Of a DNA stretch of 64,000 nucleotides, positions 53,361 through 62,120 are shown in pieces; the first letter of the stretch is position 1, and each line of letters opens with the position of its first letter. The notes under the pieces were generated by a model. It was not told where the DNA came from. It made no database searches and worked only from the letters and a program-made list of their open reading frames with translations. The DNA is from Pseudomonas songnenensis. Lineage in GTDB: Bacteria; Pseudomonadota; Gammaproteobacteria; Pseudomonadales; Pseudomonadaceae. The stretch covers positions 124,001 through 188,000 of the forward strand of contig NZ_RFFN01000006.1 in the NCBI RefSeq assembly GCF_003696315.1, in the 5' to 3' direction. The position numbers were made by a program, and so were the translations under genes.

Positions 53361-53684
53361 TCAGCGCTCCAGATACTGCAGTTTGTCCTTCACGCCGTCC
53401 CACTCTTCGGCATCGGCCAGGGCGTCTTTCTTCTCGGTGATGTTCGGCCAGACTTCCGCCAGATCAGCGTTGAGCTCGATGAACTCCTGCTGATCTTCCG
53501 GTACCTCGTCCTCGGAGAAGATCGCCTGAGCCGGGCACTCCGGCTCGCACAGTGCGCAGTCGATGCACTCGTCCGGGTGAATCACCAGAAAGTTCGGGCC
53601 TTCGTAGAAGCAGTCCACCGGGCAGACTTCCACGCAATCGGTGTATTTGCACTTGATGCAGTTGTCGGTGACGACGAAGGTCAT
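53361..53684 (-). CDS. fdxA: 7Fe-8S ferredoxin
   Basis: This 107-residue ferredoxin has the first cluster motif [18 protein letters not shown] and the second [16 protein letters not shown], giving one 3Fe-4S and one 4Fe-4S cluster, as in Azotobacter FdI and Pseudomonas FdxA. It transfers electrons in the cytoplasm; the partner is unknown. It lies just downstream of mutS on the same strand, the order known in pseudomonads. Confidence 0.96.
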   Translation of the reverse strand: MTFVVTDNCIKCKYTDCVEVCPVDCFYEGPNFLVIHPDECIDCALCEPECPAQAIFSEDEVPEDQQEFIELNADLAEVWPNITEKKDALADAEEWDGVKDKLQYLER

Positions 53685-53805
53685 GTCTAGCTATCTCCTC
53701 AGGCGTGTCAGGTAGGCGTTACGGTGACGCCCCTGCGAGTAGGCGGCACAGGCAAATGCCGCTTATCAAAAAAATGCGCGCGATTCTAGCAGCTTTCGCG
53801 GCGTA

Positions 53806-56406
53806 TCAAATGCGAGTTTTCAAGCTGTATAGCAGGTCCAGCGCCTGGCGCGGCGTTACATCATCGGGATTGATCCGTCCCAATTCCTCGAGCACCGGAT
53901 GCGGCAGGCTGGCGAACAAGTCGCTCTGCATCGGCGGTGCCGGCTGGCCGGGCGCTATTCTCGGTGCTTCGTGAGCCAGGCTGGTGGTTTCCAGGCGCGA
54001 CAGATGGTCGCGCGCGCGCTGGATGACTTCACCCGGCACGCCGGCCAGCTGCGCCACCGCCAGGCCGTAGCTCTGGCTCGCCGGCCCCGGCAGTACGTGG
54101 TGCAGAAAGACGATGCGCTCGTTGTGCTCGGTAGCGGATAGATGGACGTTGGCCACGACCGGCTCGCTTTCGGGCAATACGGTCAGCTCGAAGTAATGGG
54201 TGGCGAACAGGGTAAACGCACGCAGCTTGGCCAGGTGCTCGGCGGCAGCCCAGGCCAGCGAAAGGCCATCGAAGGTGCTTGTGCCGCGGCCCACTTCGTC
54301 CATCAGCACCAGGCTGCGATCGCTGGCGTTGTGCAGGATGTTGGCGGTTTCGCTCATCTCCACCATGAAGGTGGAGCGGCCACCGGCAAGGTCGTCCGAG
54401 GAGCCGATACGGGTGAAGATGCGGTCCACCAGCGACAGCTCGCAAGCCGCGGCGGGGACGAAGCTGCCGATCTGCGCCAGCAGGACGATCAGCGCGGTCT
54501 GGCGCATATAGGTCGATTTACCGCCCATGTTCGGCCCGGTGATCACCAGCATGCGGGTGGCATCGTCGAGGGCGAGATCATTGGCCACGAAGGGCGTCTC
54601 CAACACCTGCTCGACCACCGGATGGCGGCCTTGCTCGATGCGCATGCACGGCTGCTCGATGAAGCGTGGGCGATTCAGGTCGAGATTGAGCGCGCGCTCG
54701 GCGAGGTTGCTCAGCACGTCCAGCTCGGCCAGGGCGGCGGCACTCTCCTGCAGCGGTGCCAGGTGGCCGATGAGCATTTCCAGCAGCTCGTCATAGAGCA
54801 GCTTCTCGCGGGCGAGGGCGCGGCTCTTGGCCGACAGCGCCTTGTCCTCGAACTCCTTCAGCTCAGGGGTGATGAAGCGCTCGGCGCCCTTGAGCGTCTG
54901 CCGGCGGATGTAGTCGGCCGGCGCGGATTCGGCCTGCTTGCTCGGCAGCTCGATGAAGTAGCCGTGCACGCGGTTGTAGCCGACCTTGAGGTTGGCCAGG
55001 CCAGTGCGGGCCTTCTCGCGGGTCTCCAGATCCATCAGGTACTGGCCGGCGTTCTCGGAGAGCGACTGCAGCTCGTCCAGCTCGGCGTCATAACCGGTCT
55101 TCAGCACGCCACCGTCGCGGATCACCGCCGGCGGGTTGTCGATGATGGCGCGGGCCAGCAGTTCGGCCAGCTCCGGGTAGGTGCTGATGCTTTTTGCCAG
55201 TTCGAGCAGATGCGGCGCCACCAGATCCTGCATGCCCGCCTGCAGCTGCGGCAGCGCCGCAAGCGCATCGCGCAGGCGCGCCAGATCGCGCGGGCGGGCG
55301 TTGCGCAGGCCGATACGGGCGAGGATGCGTTCCAGGTCACCGATGTCCTTGAGCTGCGGCTGCAGCTGTTCGAAGCGGTAGTGCTCCAGCAGGCAGGTGA
55401 TCGAGTCCTGGCGCGCTTCGAGGATCTCGCGGTTGCGCAGGGGGCGGTTCAGCCAGCGGGTCAACAGGCGCGAACCCATGGCGGTCTGGCAGCGGTCCAT
55501 GACCGATTGCAGCGTGTTGTCGCGGCCGCCAGAAAGATTGACATCCAGCTCCAGATTGCGCCGGCTGGCACCGTCGAGGATCACCGTGTCGTCGAGGCGC
55601 TCGTGGCGCAAGCTGCGCAGGTGGGGCAGGGCAGTGCGCTGGGTGTCCTTGGCATAGGCCAGCAGGCAGCCGGCGGCACCGATGGCCAACGTCAGGCTCT
55701 CGCAGCCGAAGCCCTTGAGGTCCTGGGTGGAGAACTGCTGGCAGAGGCTCTTGAACGCCGAATCGCGATCGAAATCCCAGGGCGCGCGGCGGCGCACACC
55801 GCGGCGCTTTTCCAGCGGCAGGCCCTGCGGCCAGTCGTCCGGAATCAACAGTTCCGCCGGGCTCAGGCGCTCCAGTTCGGCGAGCAGGGTTTCCCAGCCC
55901 TTGAGTTCCTGCACGCTGAAACGTCCGCTGGCGATGTCCAGCACCGACAGACCGAACAGGCGCTCATCGCCGACTACGGCGGCCAGCAGGTTGTCGCGGC
56001 GCTCGTCGAGCAGCGCCTCGTCGCTTACCGTGCCCGGCGTGATGATGCGCACCACCTGGCGTTCCACTGGCCCCTTGCTGGTGGCCGGGTCGCCGATCTG
56101 CTCGCAGATCACCACCGATTCGCCAAGCTTGACCAGGCGCGCCAGATAGCCCTCGGCGGAGTGGAACGGAATGCCGGCCATGGGTATCGCCGTGCCCGCC
56201 GACTGACCGCGCGCAGTCAGGGTGATGTCGAGCAGCGCAGCGGCCTTCTTGGCATCGTCGTAGAACAGCTCGTAGAAATCACCCATGCGGTAGAACATCA
56301 GCTGATCCGGATGCTCGCGCTTGAGCTTCCAGTACTGCTGCATCATCGGAGTGTGGCTAGAAAGCCCGTCATTGCTGGCCTCTGAGGCTTTCTGTCTAAT
56401 ACTCAT
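53806..56406 (-). CDS. mutS: DNA mismatch repair protein MutS with altered N-terminus
   Basis: The 866-residue product has all MutS parts: mismatch-binding Phe region [20 protein letters not shown] and [11 protein letters not shown], core and clamp, and ATPase with Walker [14 protein letters not shown] and [12 protein letters not shown]. The first 13 or so residues ([13 protein letters not shown]) are not those of Pseudomonas MutS, where the family starts M-N/S-D-LS-x-HTPMM; here the native ATG position reads AGC. The new ATG at 56406 lies in repeat DNA 17 bases after the integrase stop and has no visible ribosome site. Prophage insertion seems to have rebuilt the start. Confidence 0.95.
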   Translation of the reverse strand: MSIRQKASEASNDGLSSHTPMMQQYWKLKREHPDQLMFYRMGDFYELFYDDAKKAAALLDITLTARGQSAGTAIPMAGIPFHSAEGYLARLVKLGESVVICEQIGDPATSKGPVERQVVRIITPGTVSDEALLDERRDNLLAAVVGDERLFGLSVLDIASGRFSVQELKGWETLLAELERLSPAELLIPDDWPQGLPLEKRRGVRRRAPWDFDRDSAFKSLCQQFSTQDLKGFGCESLTLAIGAAGCLLAYAKDTQRTALPHLRSLRHERLDDTVILDGASRRNLELDVNLSGGRDNTLQSVMDRCQTAMGSRLLTRWLNRPLRNREILEARQDSITCLLEHYRFEQLQPQLKDIGDLERILARIGLRNARPRDLARLRDALAALPQLQAGMQDLVAPHLLELAKSISTYPELAELLARAIIDNPPAVIRDGGVLKTGYDAELDELQSLSENAGQYLMDLETREKARTGLANLKVGYNRVHGYFIELPSKQAESAPADYIRRQTLKGAERFITPELKEFEDKALSAKSRALAREKLLYDELLEMLIGHLAPLQESAAALAELDVLSNLAERALNLDLNRPRFIEQPCMRIEQGRHPVVEQVLETPFVANDLALDDATRMLVITGPNMGGKSTYMRQTALIVLLAQIGSFVPAAACELSLVDRIFTRIGSSDDLAGGRSTFMVEMSETANILHNASDRSLVLMDEVGRGTSTFDGLSLAWAAAEHLAKLRAFTLFATHYFELTVLPESEPVVANVHLSATEHNERIVFLHHVLPGPASQSYGLAVAQLAGVPGEVIQRARDHLSRLETTSLAHEAPRIAPGQPAPPMQSDLFASLPHPVLEELGRINPDDVTPRQALDLLYSLKTRI

Positions 56407-56423
56407 CGATTCTGTCTAATACT
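56390..56423. repeat. 14-base direct repeats at the prophage-mutS junction (candidate attL arm)
   Basis: TTCTGTCTAATACT occurs at 56390-56403 and again at 56410-56423, a 20-base period. The repeats span the mutS start and end at the integrase stop. A small palindrome, GCCTC-T-GAGGC, lies next to them at 56378-56388. They look like integrase arm or core sites of attL. The other end of the prophage is outside the window. Confidence 0.6.
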
Positions 56424-57404
56424 TCAGCCGATCCGGGACGGCATTGTCGGCGCCTGGGCGATCTTCGGCAACCGGCCGCGCAGGTAGCGAGCGGTCATTC
56501 TGGCGTCGGCGTGGCCTCCGAGTGTCTGTGCGTTTTTGCCTTCCCTGTCGGCATCGGTGAGCGATTTGGCACGGATGTCGTGGATCTTCACGTCATGGAT
56601 GCCGGTCTTCTCGCGCAGCGCTTGAAACGCTTCCTTGACCGTCTCGTAGCTGACTGGCTTCCCGGTGCGTGAGCAGAACAGAGTGAGCGTCCGGACCTTT
56701 CGCGGTAGCGCCTTGGCACGATCGATGACGGCCTGCAGGTCTGGCGTCATGGCCACGATCAGCTTTGCGCCTGTCTTCTCCTGCACAAACGAAACTCCCT
56801 CGTCGCTGATGTCCGCCAGGCGGATAGCGATCACGTCTCCTATGCGCTGGCCGGTCAGGTAGCACATTTCAAGGATTGCCCGAATGTAGGGGCTTGCCGC
56901 GTTGAGCAGGGCGCCGAACTCTGCGTCGGTGATGTAGCGATCGCGTCGGCCCTCTGCGTGCCGGCTGATTCCGGTGCACGGATTTGAGTCGACCTCTTGC
57001 CACTCAAGCGCATAGCCGAACACGACGCGCAGGAATGACAGAATCCGGTTGCACATGTTCGGGGTGCCAGCCAACTCCATCTTCACCGCGGCCACGTGCT
57101 TCGGTAGCACCTGGCGCGGCTCGAACTCCGCAAAGATCGTCTTCAGTCGCTCGGCCGCGATTTCATACTGCGCCACCGTGTTCTGGCTCAACTTCTTGAG
57201 CTTGCAGTGGTGCTTGAATGCACGGTCAATCAGATCAGGCATGCCGCCCTGCGTCCCTGCAGCCATCCGCTTGGCGTAGATCATCAGCACCTCCTGCAGA
57301 TCCGTGCCAAGCCGCTCCCACTTCCCATTGCGAACCAGGTAGTACGCTCCGTGCTTCTGGTACATGCACGCCGGCAGATGCCGGTCCTTCTTCCTCGGGC
57401 GCAT
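56424..57404 (-). CDS. int: Prophage tyrosine integrase
   Basis: This 326-residue tyrosine recombinase has an N-terminal arm-binding region (about 1-55), a core-binding SAM-like domain (about 56-150) and a catalytic domain with R187 (TGQRIGD), H275-x-x-R278 (HDIR), H298 (GGHAD) and the nucleophile Y307 (ARYLRG). It should integrate and excise the prophage at the mutS 5' end. It lies 17 bases before the mutS start on the same strand, so read-through from int could be the main source of mutS mRNA. Confidence 0.95.
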   Translation of the reverse strand: MRPRKKDRHLPACMYQKHGAYYLVRNGKWERLGTDLQEVLMIYAKRMAAGTQGGMPDLIDRAFKHHCKLKKLSQNTVAQYEIAAERLKTIFAEFEPRQVLPKHVAAVKMELAGTPNMCNRILSFLRVVFGYALEWQEVDSNPCTGISRHAEGRRDRYITDAEFGALLNAASPYIRAILEMCYLTGQRIGDVIAIRLADISDEGVSFVQEKTGAKLIVAMTPDLQAVIDRAKALPRKVRTLTLFCSRTGKPVSYETVKEAFQALREKTGIHDVKIHDIRAKSLTDADREGKNAQTLGGHADARMTARYLRGRLPKIAQAPTMPSRIG

Positions 57405-57414
57405 GCTCGTGTCC

Positions 57415-57609
57415 TCAGCCCGTCAGCCTCAGCTGCGGCTCCTTCTTCGATGTTTTGACGGCTCCAAGGCGCGACAATACAACGTCGCGCAGCACCTTGG
57501 GATGTCCGTCGCCGCCTACCACGAACCCGAACTTCTCAGCCGTCAGCCAGGCAATTTGCTTGCTTGGCTTCTGGTAGCCGGTCAGGTCCGCCACTTCCTG
57601 CGGTGTCAT
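57415..57609 (-). CDS. DUF4224 phage protein
   Basis: This small protein (64 residues from 57609, 66 if the ATG at 57615 is used) carries the DUF4224 pattern MTPQEVADLTGY...KQIAWLTAEKFGF and a Lys-rich end. GAGGG lies 6 bases before the second ATG. The family is found next to phage integrases and is probably a small DNA-binding or excision-related protein. Confidence 0.8.
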   Translation of the reverse strand: MTPQEVADLTGYQKPSKQIAWLTAEKFGFVVGGDGHPKVLRDVVLSRLGAVKTSKKEPQLRLTG

Positions 57610-57618
57610 GAACATCCC

Positions 57619-57876
57619 TCACCCCCTCACCGTTACGCCGGCTGCTTCGATGGCGGCGCGGCATTCATCAGGGTGCAGCATCAGGATTGATGCTCTGCCT
57701 CCCCACTCGTCGACCCCGTCGTCCATCAATTCACCGTCAGGCAGTTCAATCACCAACTCCGCCCGCGAAGCCACCCACACATTCCGCATCTGATCCTTCA
57801 CGTCCTCGAAACGGGTGTGCCCGAGCTGCTGCTGCCACCACGCCTCGAACTCTGCTATCGCCGTGTCTGTGTGCAT
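57619..57876 (-). CDS. Small prophage protein, 85 residues
   Basis: The product starts MHTDTAIAEFEAWW and contains an acidic, tryptophan-rich N-terminal half, typical of small phage early proteins (EFEAWW...AWVASRAELV-like layout). No membrane segment. It sits among leftward prophage genes with 2 to 9 bases between them. Function unknown. Confidence 0.65.
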   Translation of the reverse strand: MHTDTAIAEFEAWWQQQLGHTRFEDVKDQMRNVWVASRAELVIELPDGELMDDGVDEWGGRASILMLHPDECRAAIEAAGVTVRG

Positions 57877-57878
57877 GT

Positions 57879-58088
57879 CTACTCCCCCTTGACTAGCGTC
57901 ATTACGGCGCCGTCAATCTCGTCTATGCCTGGCAGCATGATCAGCTCGTGCAATGCCATGTAGGCCGCTTGCGGACGGCCTTCGTTGATCGCTTCCATTG
58001 CGCGGATCACGGCGTCCTTGGACTTCACGACGTACATCGCTGACTGAAACGTCATGCGGTAGTCGAGCGTCGGGTTATCGTCACTCAT
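57879..58088 (-). CDS. Small prophage protein, 69 residues
   Basis: The acidic, helical product (DYRMTFQSAMYVVKSKDAVI in its first half) overlaps the preceding gene end by eight bases and is followed after two bases by the next gene. No family is recognised. Confidence 0.65.
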   Translation of the reverse strand: MSDDNPTLDYRMTFQSAMYVVKSKDAVIRAMEAINEGRPQAAYMALHELIMLPGIDEIDGAVMTLVKGE

Positions 58089-58326
58089 TGCCGTGCTCTG
58101 CCATCAGGTCTTTAATTGCGTGCGCCTTGATCTGCTCCAAGGCGCCAATGAATCGGCGTATGGCTTCAGGGTCTTCCGGGTCAGATGCAAAGCCGAAGAT
58201 TGAATCCGAGTGGCAGGCGCTGTTGCCTGTAACCACGATGCAGTAGCAGGAGTTTTGGAGGTCGGAGCCCTCTAGCTCAGCCAGAACTTCCTTCAGGTCT
58301 CCAATCGTTTCGTCTCTCACGGACAT
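58081..58326 (-). CDS. Small prophage protein, 81 residues
   Basis: The product starts MSVRDETIGDLKEVLAELEG and has a short cysteine segment (NSCYCIVV), then an acidic stretch and helix. It overlaps the next gene by eight bases, which supports coupling. Function unknown. Confidence 0.65.
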   Translation of the reverse strand: MSVRDETIGDLKEVLAELEGSDLQNSCYCIVVTGNSACHSDSIFGFASDPEDPEAIRRFIGALEQIKAHAIKDLMAEHGNE

Positions 58327-58377
58327 AGGTCTACCTCCCCGCCGACTCTCGCCGGCAGGCTGTTTGATGGGGTGGGG

Positions 58378-58536
58378 TTAGTGGCGGCGGTGCCGCTTGT
58401 TCCGTGCCTTTTCGCCCTTGCTGCGCGGTGAGCGGGCGTATGGGTCGTCGGTGCGCTGGATCAAATCTGGCGGTGACCATGCGCAAGCCACAGCAGCGCT
58501 TAATGCAAGTGCGAGAGCTGAATGAAACTTCCGCAT
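58378..58536 (-). CDS. Small prophage protein with membrane or signal segment, 52 residues
   Basis: The ATG at 58536 has GGAGG 5 bases upstream and directly follows the stop of the next gene upstream. The N-terminus is hydrophobic (HSALALALSAAVACAW) and could be a signal or anchor; the rest is Arg/Lys-rich, ending HRRH. Function unknown. Confidence 0.55.
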   Translation of the reverse strand: MRKFHSALALALSAAVACAWSPPDLIQRTDDPYARSPRSKGEKARNKRHRRH

Positions 58537-59583
58537 TCACGCCTCCTTCGCAGCCATGGACTCGGTTTTGTGCCAGACAGCTGATGGGTTCGATTCGAGC
58601 TCGTCGACAAGCTCCGGCGCTAGGCTGCGGACAACCTCCCAAAGCGCAGAGCAAAAGTCGCTGTTGTCGTCGAAGTAGATGGCACTGACTGCTGCATGCA
58701 GAGCGGCTGCAGTTTTTGCCTCCAGCAGCCTATCCCGCTCGGCTGTCACGGCTGACAGGGCGGCGCGGATTTCGGCTTGGGCGCGTCCGCGGTCGATAAT
58801 CAGGCTGTGGTTTTCCCGCACGGAGTTCTTTGTCGGCGCCGCAACTGCTCGCAACACAAGTTCTCGCGGCAGCGTCACCAGCCCGCTCTGCTCCGGCTGC
58901 GGGGCGGTCTGCGCGATGGGGGCGGCGTACAGATCGCGTACCGGTATGCCAGCGGCCTCGGTGTTCTTCCGGTGATCCTTAATTCGGTCGTCGCCGTTCC
59001 ACCATTTTCCGTCCTGATAGAACTGCCAGGTCACCGGCTGCTGCTCGGTCTGCGCGGGGCGGGTTAGCTGGTCGATACCCCATCGAATCTTCTGTTCGAA
59101 TACAGCTGGATCAACTGTCGGAGCGTTGTAACCGCCAGCACCAAGGGAGCACGCCAGCGAGCGCAGAACATCTTCCAGCGGCTCATTAGCGCGCCGCACC
59201 ACTTCGTCCAGCTCTTCCGGCTCGAGTATGTATTCGCCGCCCTCCGTGCCGCCGACTTCGAACGCATATTGATGGATGGCCTCAAGCTCATCGCTCCGCT
59301 CATCCTGCGCCGGGGCTGGCTTGGCCTGCTGCCATGTATCTGCGCATTCAGGGCAAAGCATGCTGTGACCGACAATGCCGACATCGTTGCAGGTGACGCA
59401 CTTCGGCTCGGCCTGCTGGGATAGCGTATTTCGAACGCGGGCGATTACCAGGCCTGGAGCGGGATGCTGGCCTTCAAAAACATCACTCACGTCACGCAAC
59501 AACCCGCGCAACCTCTCCACCTCAGCCTTCGCAGCCCCCAGCTCAGCGCCGATTCGCCCGGCTACCTTCAGTGTGTCGTTCAT
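58537..59583 (-). CDS. Prophage protein of unknown function, 348 residues
   Basis: The ATG at 59583 overlaps the previous stop (ATGA) and has GGAG upstream. A helical N-terminus (AELGAAKAEVERLRGLL) is followed by a zinc-ribbon-like set C-x2-C...C-x2-C (CVTCNDVG and MLCPECAD) and a WQFYQDGKWW segment common in phage early proteins. It may bind nucleic acid or metal. No closer assignment is possible. Confidence 0.7.
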   Translation of the reverse strand: MNDTLKVAGRIGAELGAAKAEVERLRGLLRDVSDVFEGQHPAPGLVIARVRNTLSQQAEPKCVTCNDVGIVGHSMLCPECADTWQQAKPAPAQDERSDELEAIHQYAFEVGGTEGGEYILEPEELDEVVRRANEPLEDVLRSLACSLGAGGYNAPTVDPAVFEQKIRWGIDQLTRPAQTEQQPVTWQFYQDGKWWNGDDRIKDHRKNTEAAGIPVRDLYAAPIAQTAPQPEQSGLVTLPRELVLRAVAAPTKNSVRENHSLIIDRGRAQAEIRAALSAVTAERDRLLEAKTAAALHAAVSAIYFDDNSDFCSALWEVVRSLAPELVDELESNPSAVWHKTESMAAKEA

Positions 59584-59741
59584 ACCTTGCTCCATATGGC
59601 AGCGTTGTTCAGTTCCGCCTCGGTGGCGTAGCGCGGGTTACGGCTCAGCGCCTGCATCAGGAACGCGGCACCGTTCGATCCGGCGATGTAGTGGCGGGTG
59701 TTGGTCGGCTTGTGCAGCCAGATTTGGGTCTTGGGTCGCAT
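59580..59741 (-). CDS. Small prophage protein, 53 residues
   Basis: The ATG at 59741 has a strong GGAGG 5 bases upstream. The basic product (MRPKTQIWLHKPTNTRHYIA at the start) overlaps the next gene by four bases (ATGA). Not in longer frame lists because of size, but coupling and ribosome site support it. Function unknown. Confidence 0.7.
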   Translation of the reverse strand: MRPKTQIWLHKPTNTRHYIAGSNGAAFLMQALSRNPRYATEAELNNAAIWSKV

Positions 59742-59755
59742 GTGGCCTCCGGTTG

Positions 59756-59917
59756 TTATGCCGCCAGCGCCCCGTGTCGATCACGGTGAGCCGCCAGCCA
59801 GGCACAGCGATGGCCGATGCGCGAAATTCCGTAGGGGCAAACAGCATCTGGCTTGGCGTTCCATCCTTGGCGCCACGCCGGCTCGAACTTCTGCGAGTGC
59901 AGGTCGAAGGTCTTCAT
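59756..59917 (-). CDS. Rmf/CrpP-like small prophage protein, 53 residues
   Basis: The ATG at 59917 overlaps the preceding stop (ATGA). The product reads through AWRQGWNAKPDAVCPYG and then IGHRCAWLAAHRD, a GxxA...CPY...W pattern shared with ribosome modulation factor and the CrpP-type proteins. Rmf dimerises idle ribosomes; several phages and plasmids carry look-alikes of unclear role. The match is by motif pattern only. Confidence 0.65.
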   Translation of the reverse strand: MKTFDLHSQKFEPAWRQGWNAKPDAVCPYGISRIGHRCAWLAAHRDRHGALAA

Positions 59918-60267
59918 GGCGTGATCCCGTCCTCTGCCATGATCCGGCGCACGGAGCGCTCAGCTATGCCGATGCGCTCGGCAATGATCCGCGGCGAGAC
60001 GCCGATCTTCAGCATGGCGCTGATGCGTTCTGAGCTGCGCTGACGTTCGCGGGAGCGCTGCTCGACGAGCTTCGAGCGGGCCTTGTCCTTGTCCGCCTTC
60101 TTCTTCTCTGGGCAGCTGATCCGATACGGGACGCGCTTGTCGTCTGTGCGAATCGGCAGGGTCTGGACTGGCCCGAACTCGGCCTCATATGCCGCTATCT
60201 TCGCGGACAGGTCTAATTCAGCGCGCAGAGCCTCGCCCTGCGCTATGGCATGGTTGTCTATGAGCAT
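59914..60267 (-). CDS. Prophage helix-turn-helix protein
   Basis: This 117-residue basic protein has a helical N-terminus, a Lys/Arg-rich middle (KKKADKDKARSKLVEQRSRE), and a C-terminal helix-turn-helix (SPRIIAERIGIAERSVRRIM). It is probably a small DNA-binding regulator of early genes. It is coupled to the Rmf-like gene by a four-base overlap. Confidence 0.7.
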   Translation of the reverse strand: MLIDNHAIAQGEALRAELDLSAKIAAYEAEFGPVQTLPIRTDDKRVPYRISCPEKKKADKDKARSKLVEQRSRERQRSSERISAMLKIGVSPRIIAERIGIAERSVRRIMAEDGITP

Positions 60268-60310
60268 TGGGATGTACCGGGAGGAGGGCGCGCGGGGCGC
60301 CCGGGGTGGA

Positions 60311-60742
60311 TCAGATCAGCAGCGAGCGGGCGCCGCGGTATGGGTCGGCAAAGGGGATGTCATCGATGAATTCATCCTCCGGAGGTGCAGACTGGCTCGA
60401 CTGCTGCCGCGGCGCTGGCTGCCGCGCCGCCTGTTCCTGCGATGCTTCTTCGCGCTTGCCGCCGACCAGATCAATCGTGTTCACGCGGCAGGTCAGGTAC
60501 GTTTTGCCTTCATGCTCGCGGGTGCCCAGCTCGCCGCTGACCGCGACCTGCTGGCCCTTCACCAGAAACTCGCTGAGCCGAGACTCGGCTTGCTTGCCCC
60601 AAAGGGTACAGTCGATCCAGATCGTTTGAGCCTTGTCGCCCCAGCCCGATTTGACGCCTACGCCGAAGCTGACCATGGCCGTCTGGCCCGTTCCTACGCG
60701 GCAGTCCTTGCCGAGGTTCCCGGTAAACGAAAAGACATTCAT
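60311..60742 (-). CDS. ssb: Phage single-stranded DNA-binding protein
   Basis: This 143-residue protein has an OB fold of SSB type: FSFTGNLGKDCRVGTGQTAM, then IWIDCTLWGKQAESRLSEFL and LTCRVNTIDLVGG. A Gln/Pro/Ser linker and acidic DDIPF tip follow, but the chain continues about 14 residues past it, unlike host SSB. It overlaps the exonuclease gene by four bases. It coats single strands made by YqaJ for the Bet annealase. Confidence 0.92.
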   Translation of the reverse strand: MNVFSFTGNLGKDCRVGTGQTAMVSFGVGVKSGWGDKAQTIWIDCTLWGKQAESRLSEFLVKGQQVAVSGELGTREHEGKTYLTCRVNTIDLVGGKREEASQEQAARQPAPRQQSSQSAPPEDEFIDDIPFADPYRGARSLLI

Positions 60743-61380
60743 GCCGCCTTACTCCTCATGCGCTCTCGCATTTCGTGTTCAAGTTCTGCCAGCTCTTCGA
60801 GGAAGAGCTTAATTTCTGTTTCCATCTGCCGAATGCGTGCCTCGTCTCGCTCCAGGCGGAAGCAGGCGTACTGCAGTTCATCTGGCAGGCGGTCATCGAA
60901 GGTCACGAAGTCGACCCATTCCAGTTCGGCGCAGGCCATCTGCGCGAACATCTGCCATTCGTACTGCGGGTCATGCTTGCCGGATTGGATAGTGGCGACG
61001 TGGGTGGCTGTGTTCGGGCATTTGATTTCTAGGCCGCCGCGACCCTTGGGCAGCAGGATCAAGCCGTCTGGCGAGGCACCGAAGCTTTCGATCTTCGGGT
61101 GCAGAAGCAAGCCCGCCTCGACGATCATCAGGCCTTTGTCGACCTCATAAGCGGAGCGTGCGATAGGCTCCAACTCATTGCCGCGCTGAACGGCCGGCTT
61201 GCGCGACAGGTCTTCCCCACCGGGCATTCCAGTCAACCGCTCGCAAAGCAACTGCATCATGTAGTTCTGGCGGGTAGCAGAAGGGGCGCCTCCGCGCCCC
61301 TTTGCCATTACGTCTTTGACCTTGCTTGCCGTGACCTTGCCAAGCCTGGCTGCGAACCATTCATCACTGCGCTGATCCAT
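60739..61380 (-). CDS. YqaJ/lambda-exonuclease family phage nuclease
   Basis: This 213-residue protein has the YqaJ core: RSDEWFAARLGKVTASKVKDV at the N-terminus, QRGNELEPIARSAYE, FGASPDGLI (metal Asp) and GLEIKCPN (catalytic Glu-x-Lys), then a helical C-terminus. It degrades one DNA strand from ends to give 3' tails. GGAGGTGAAAG stands just before the ATG, which overlaps the end of the Bet gene by 17 bases, as in lambda Red and RecET systems. Confidence 0.93.
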   Translation of the reverse strand: MDQRSDEWFAARLGKVTASKVKDVMAKGRGGAPSATRQNYMMQLLCERLTGMPGGEDLSRKPAVQRGNELEPIARSAYEVDKGLMIVEAGLLLHPKIESFGASPDGLILLPKGRGGLEIKCPNTATHVATIQSGKHDPQYEWQMFAQMACAELEWVDFVTFDDRLPDELQYACFRLERDEARIRQMETEIKLFLEELAELEHEMRERMRSKAA

Positions 61381-62110
61381 CTTTCACCTCCTCGTACTCG
61401 GCGTCGACTGGCTGCTCCATAAGGAACTTCTTGCGTGCGTCCTTGGCGGTTGTCAGTTGGTCGCGTGCGCCTTTCGACTTGTGGGCTTTCCAGGCATCGC
61501 CGAAAGCGGCTTGCAGGTCTTCCATCGTCGGCGCTGCGTTGATCATTGATAGAGCTTCGGTAACGTCCTCGATCGTCTCGCCGGGCGTCACGTCGCGCTC
61601 CACGATGCGCTCGGCTTCATCCTGGTCGTAGATGCCGGCAAATCCGAACGCAAGGCGGGCGCACTGGATCATGGCCTTGTGACGCAGCATCCGCTTAGGG
61701 TGCGACTGCCACGGCTGAGTGTTGCGCTTACACTCGGACATGTACTCGGTGATGCTGGTCGGGTGCTTGCGGTCCTTCCGGTAAATCCGGCATGTGTACT
61801 CGCTGCCGTCGGCCGGCATCTCGAAGTCCATCCCGTCAAACTGCGGATGCTCGTTGATGATGCGCGACCAACCATCCAAGCCAACAACCGGCACAATCCC
61901 GTTGTTCTTGTCCGGGAAGGCGTACAGCTCTTTCGTGAACGGGTTCAGCTTGTACTGATCCGCGACAATCAGCAGGGCGACCATCTGCGCGTCGCTGACC
62001 TGGCCCTTAAAGCAGGTCTGCTTAAGGGTGTTGGCGACCTCTGCCGGGGTGGCGCCCATCTCGTAGCGCTGGGCGAATTTGTTCAGTAGCGGTGTCAGTG
62101 CTGTGCTCAT
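61364..62110 (-). CDS. bet: Phage recombination protein Bet (RecT/Red-beta family)
   Basis: This 248-residue protein is a single-strand annealase of the Bet family: NPFTKELYAFPDKNNGIVPVV...DGWSRIINEHPQFDG is diagnostic. It pairs complementary strands during phage recombination. It stands between the coiled-coil gene (10 bases away) and the exonuclease gene (17-base overlap). Confidence 0.95.
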   Translation of the reverse strand: MSTALTPLLNKFAQRYEMGATPAEVANTLKQTCFKGQVSDAQMVALLIVADQYKLNPFTKELYAFPDKNNGIVPVVGLDGWSRIINEHPQFDGMDFEMPADGSEYTCRIYRKDRKHPTSITEYMSECKRNTQPWQSHPKRMLRHKAMIQCARLAFGFAGIYDQDEAERIVERDVTPGETIEDVTEALSMINAAPTMEDLQAAFGDAWKAHKSKGARDQLTTAKDARKKFLMEQPVDAEYEEVKDGSAQ

Positions 62111-62120
62111 CGGATCTACC

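Noticed and set aside
54142..56385. 747-codon open frame opposite mutS
   Set aside because: Complement of a certain mutS gene.
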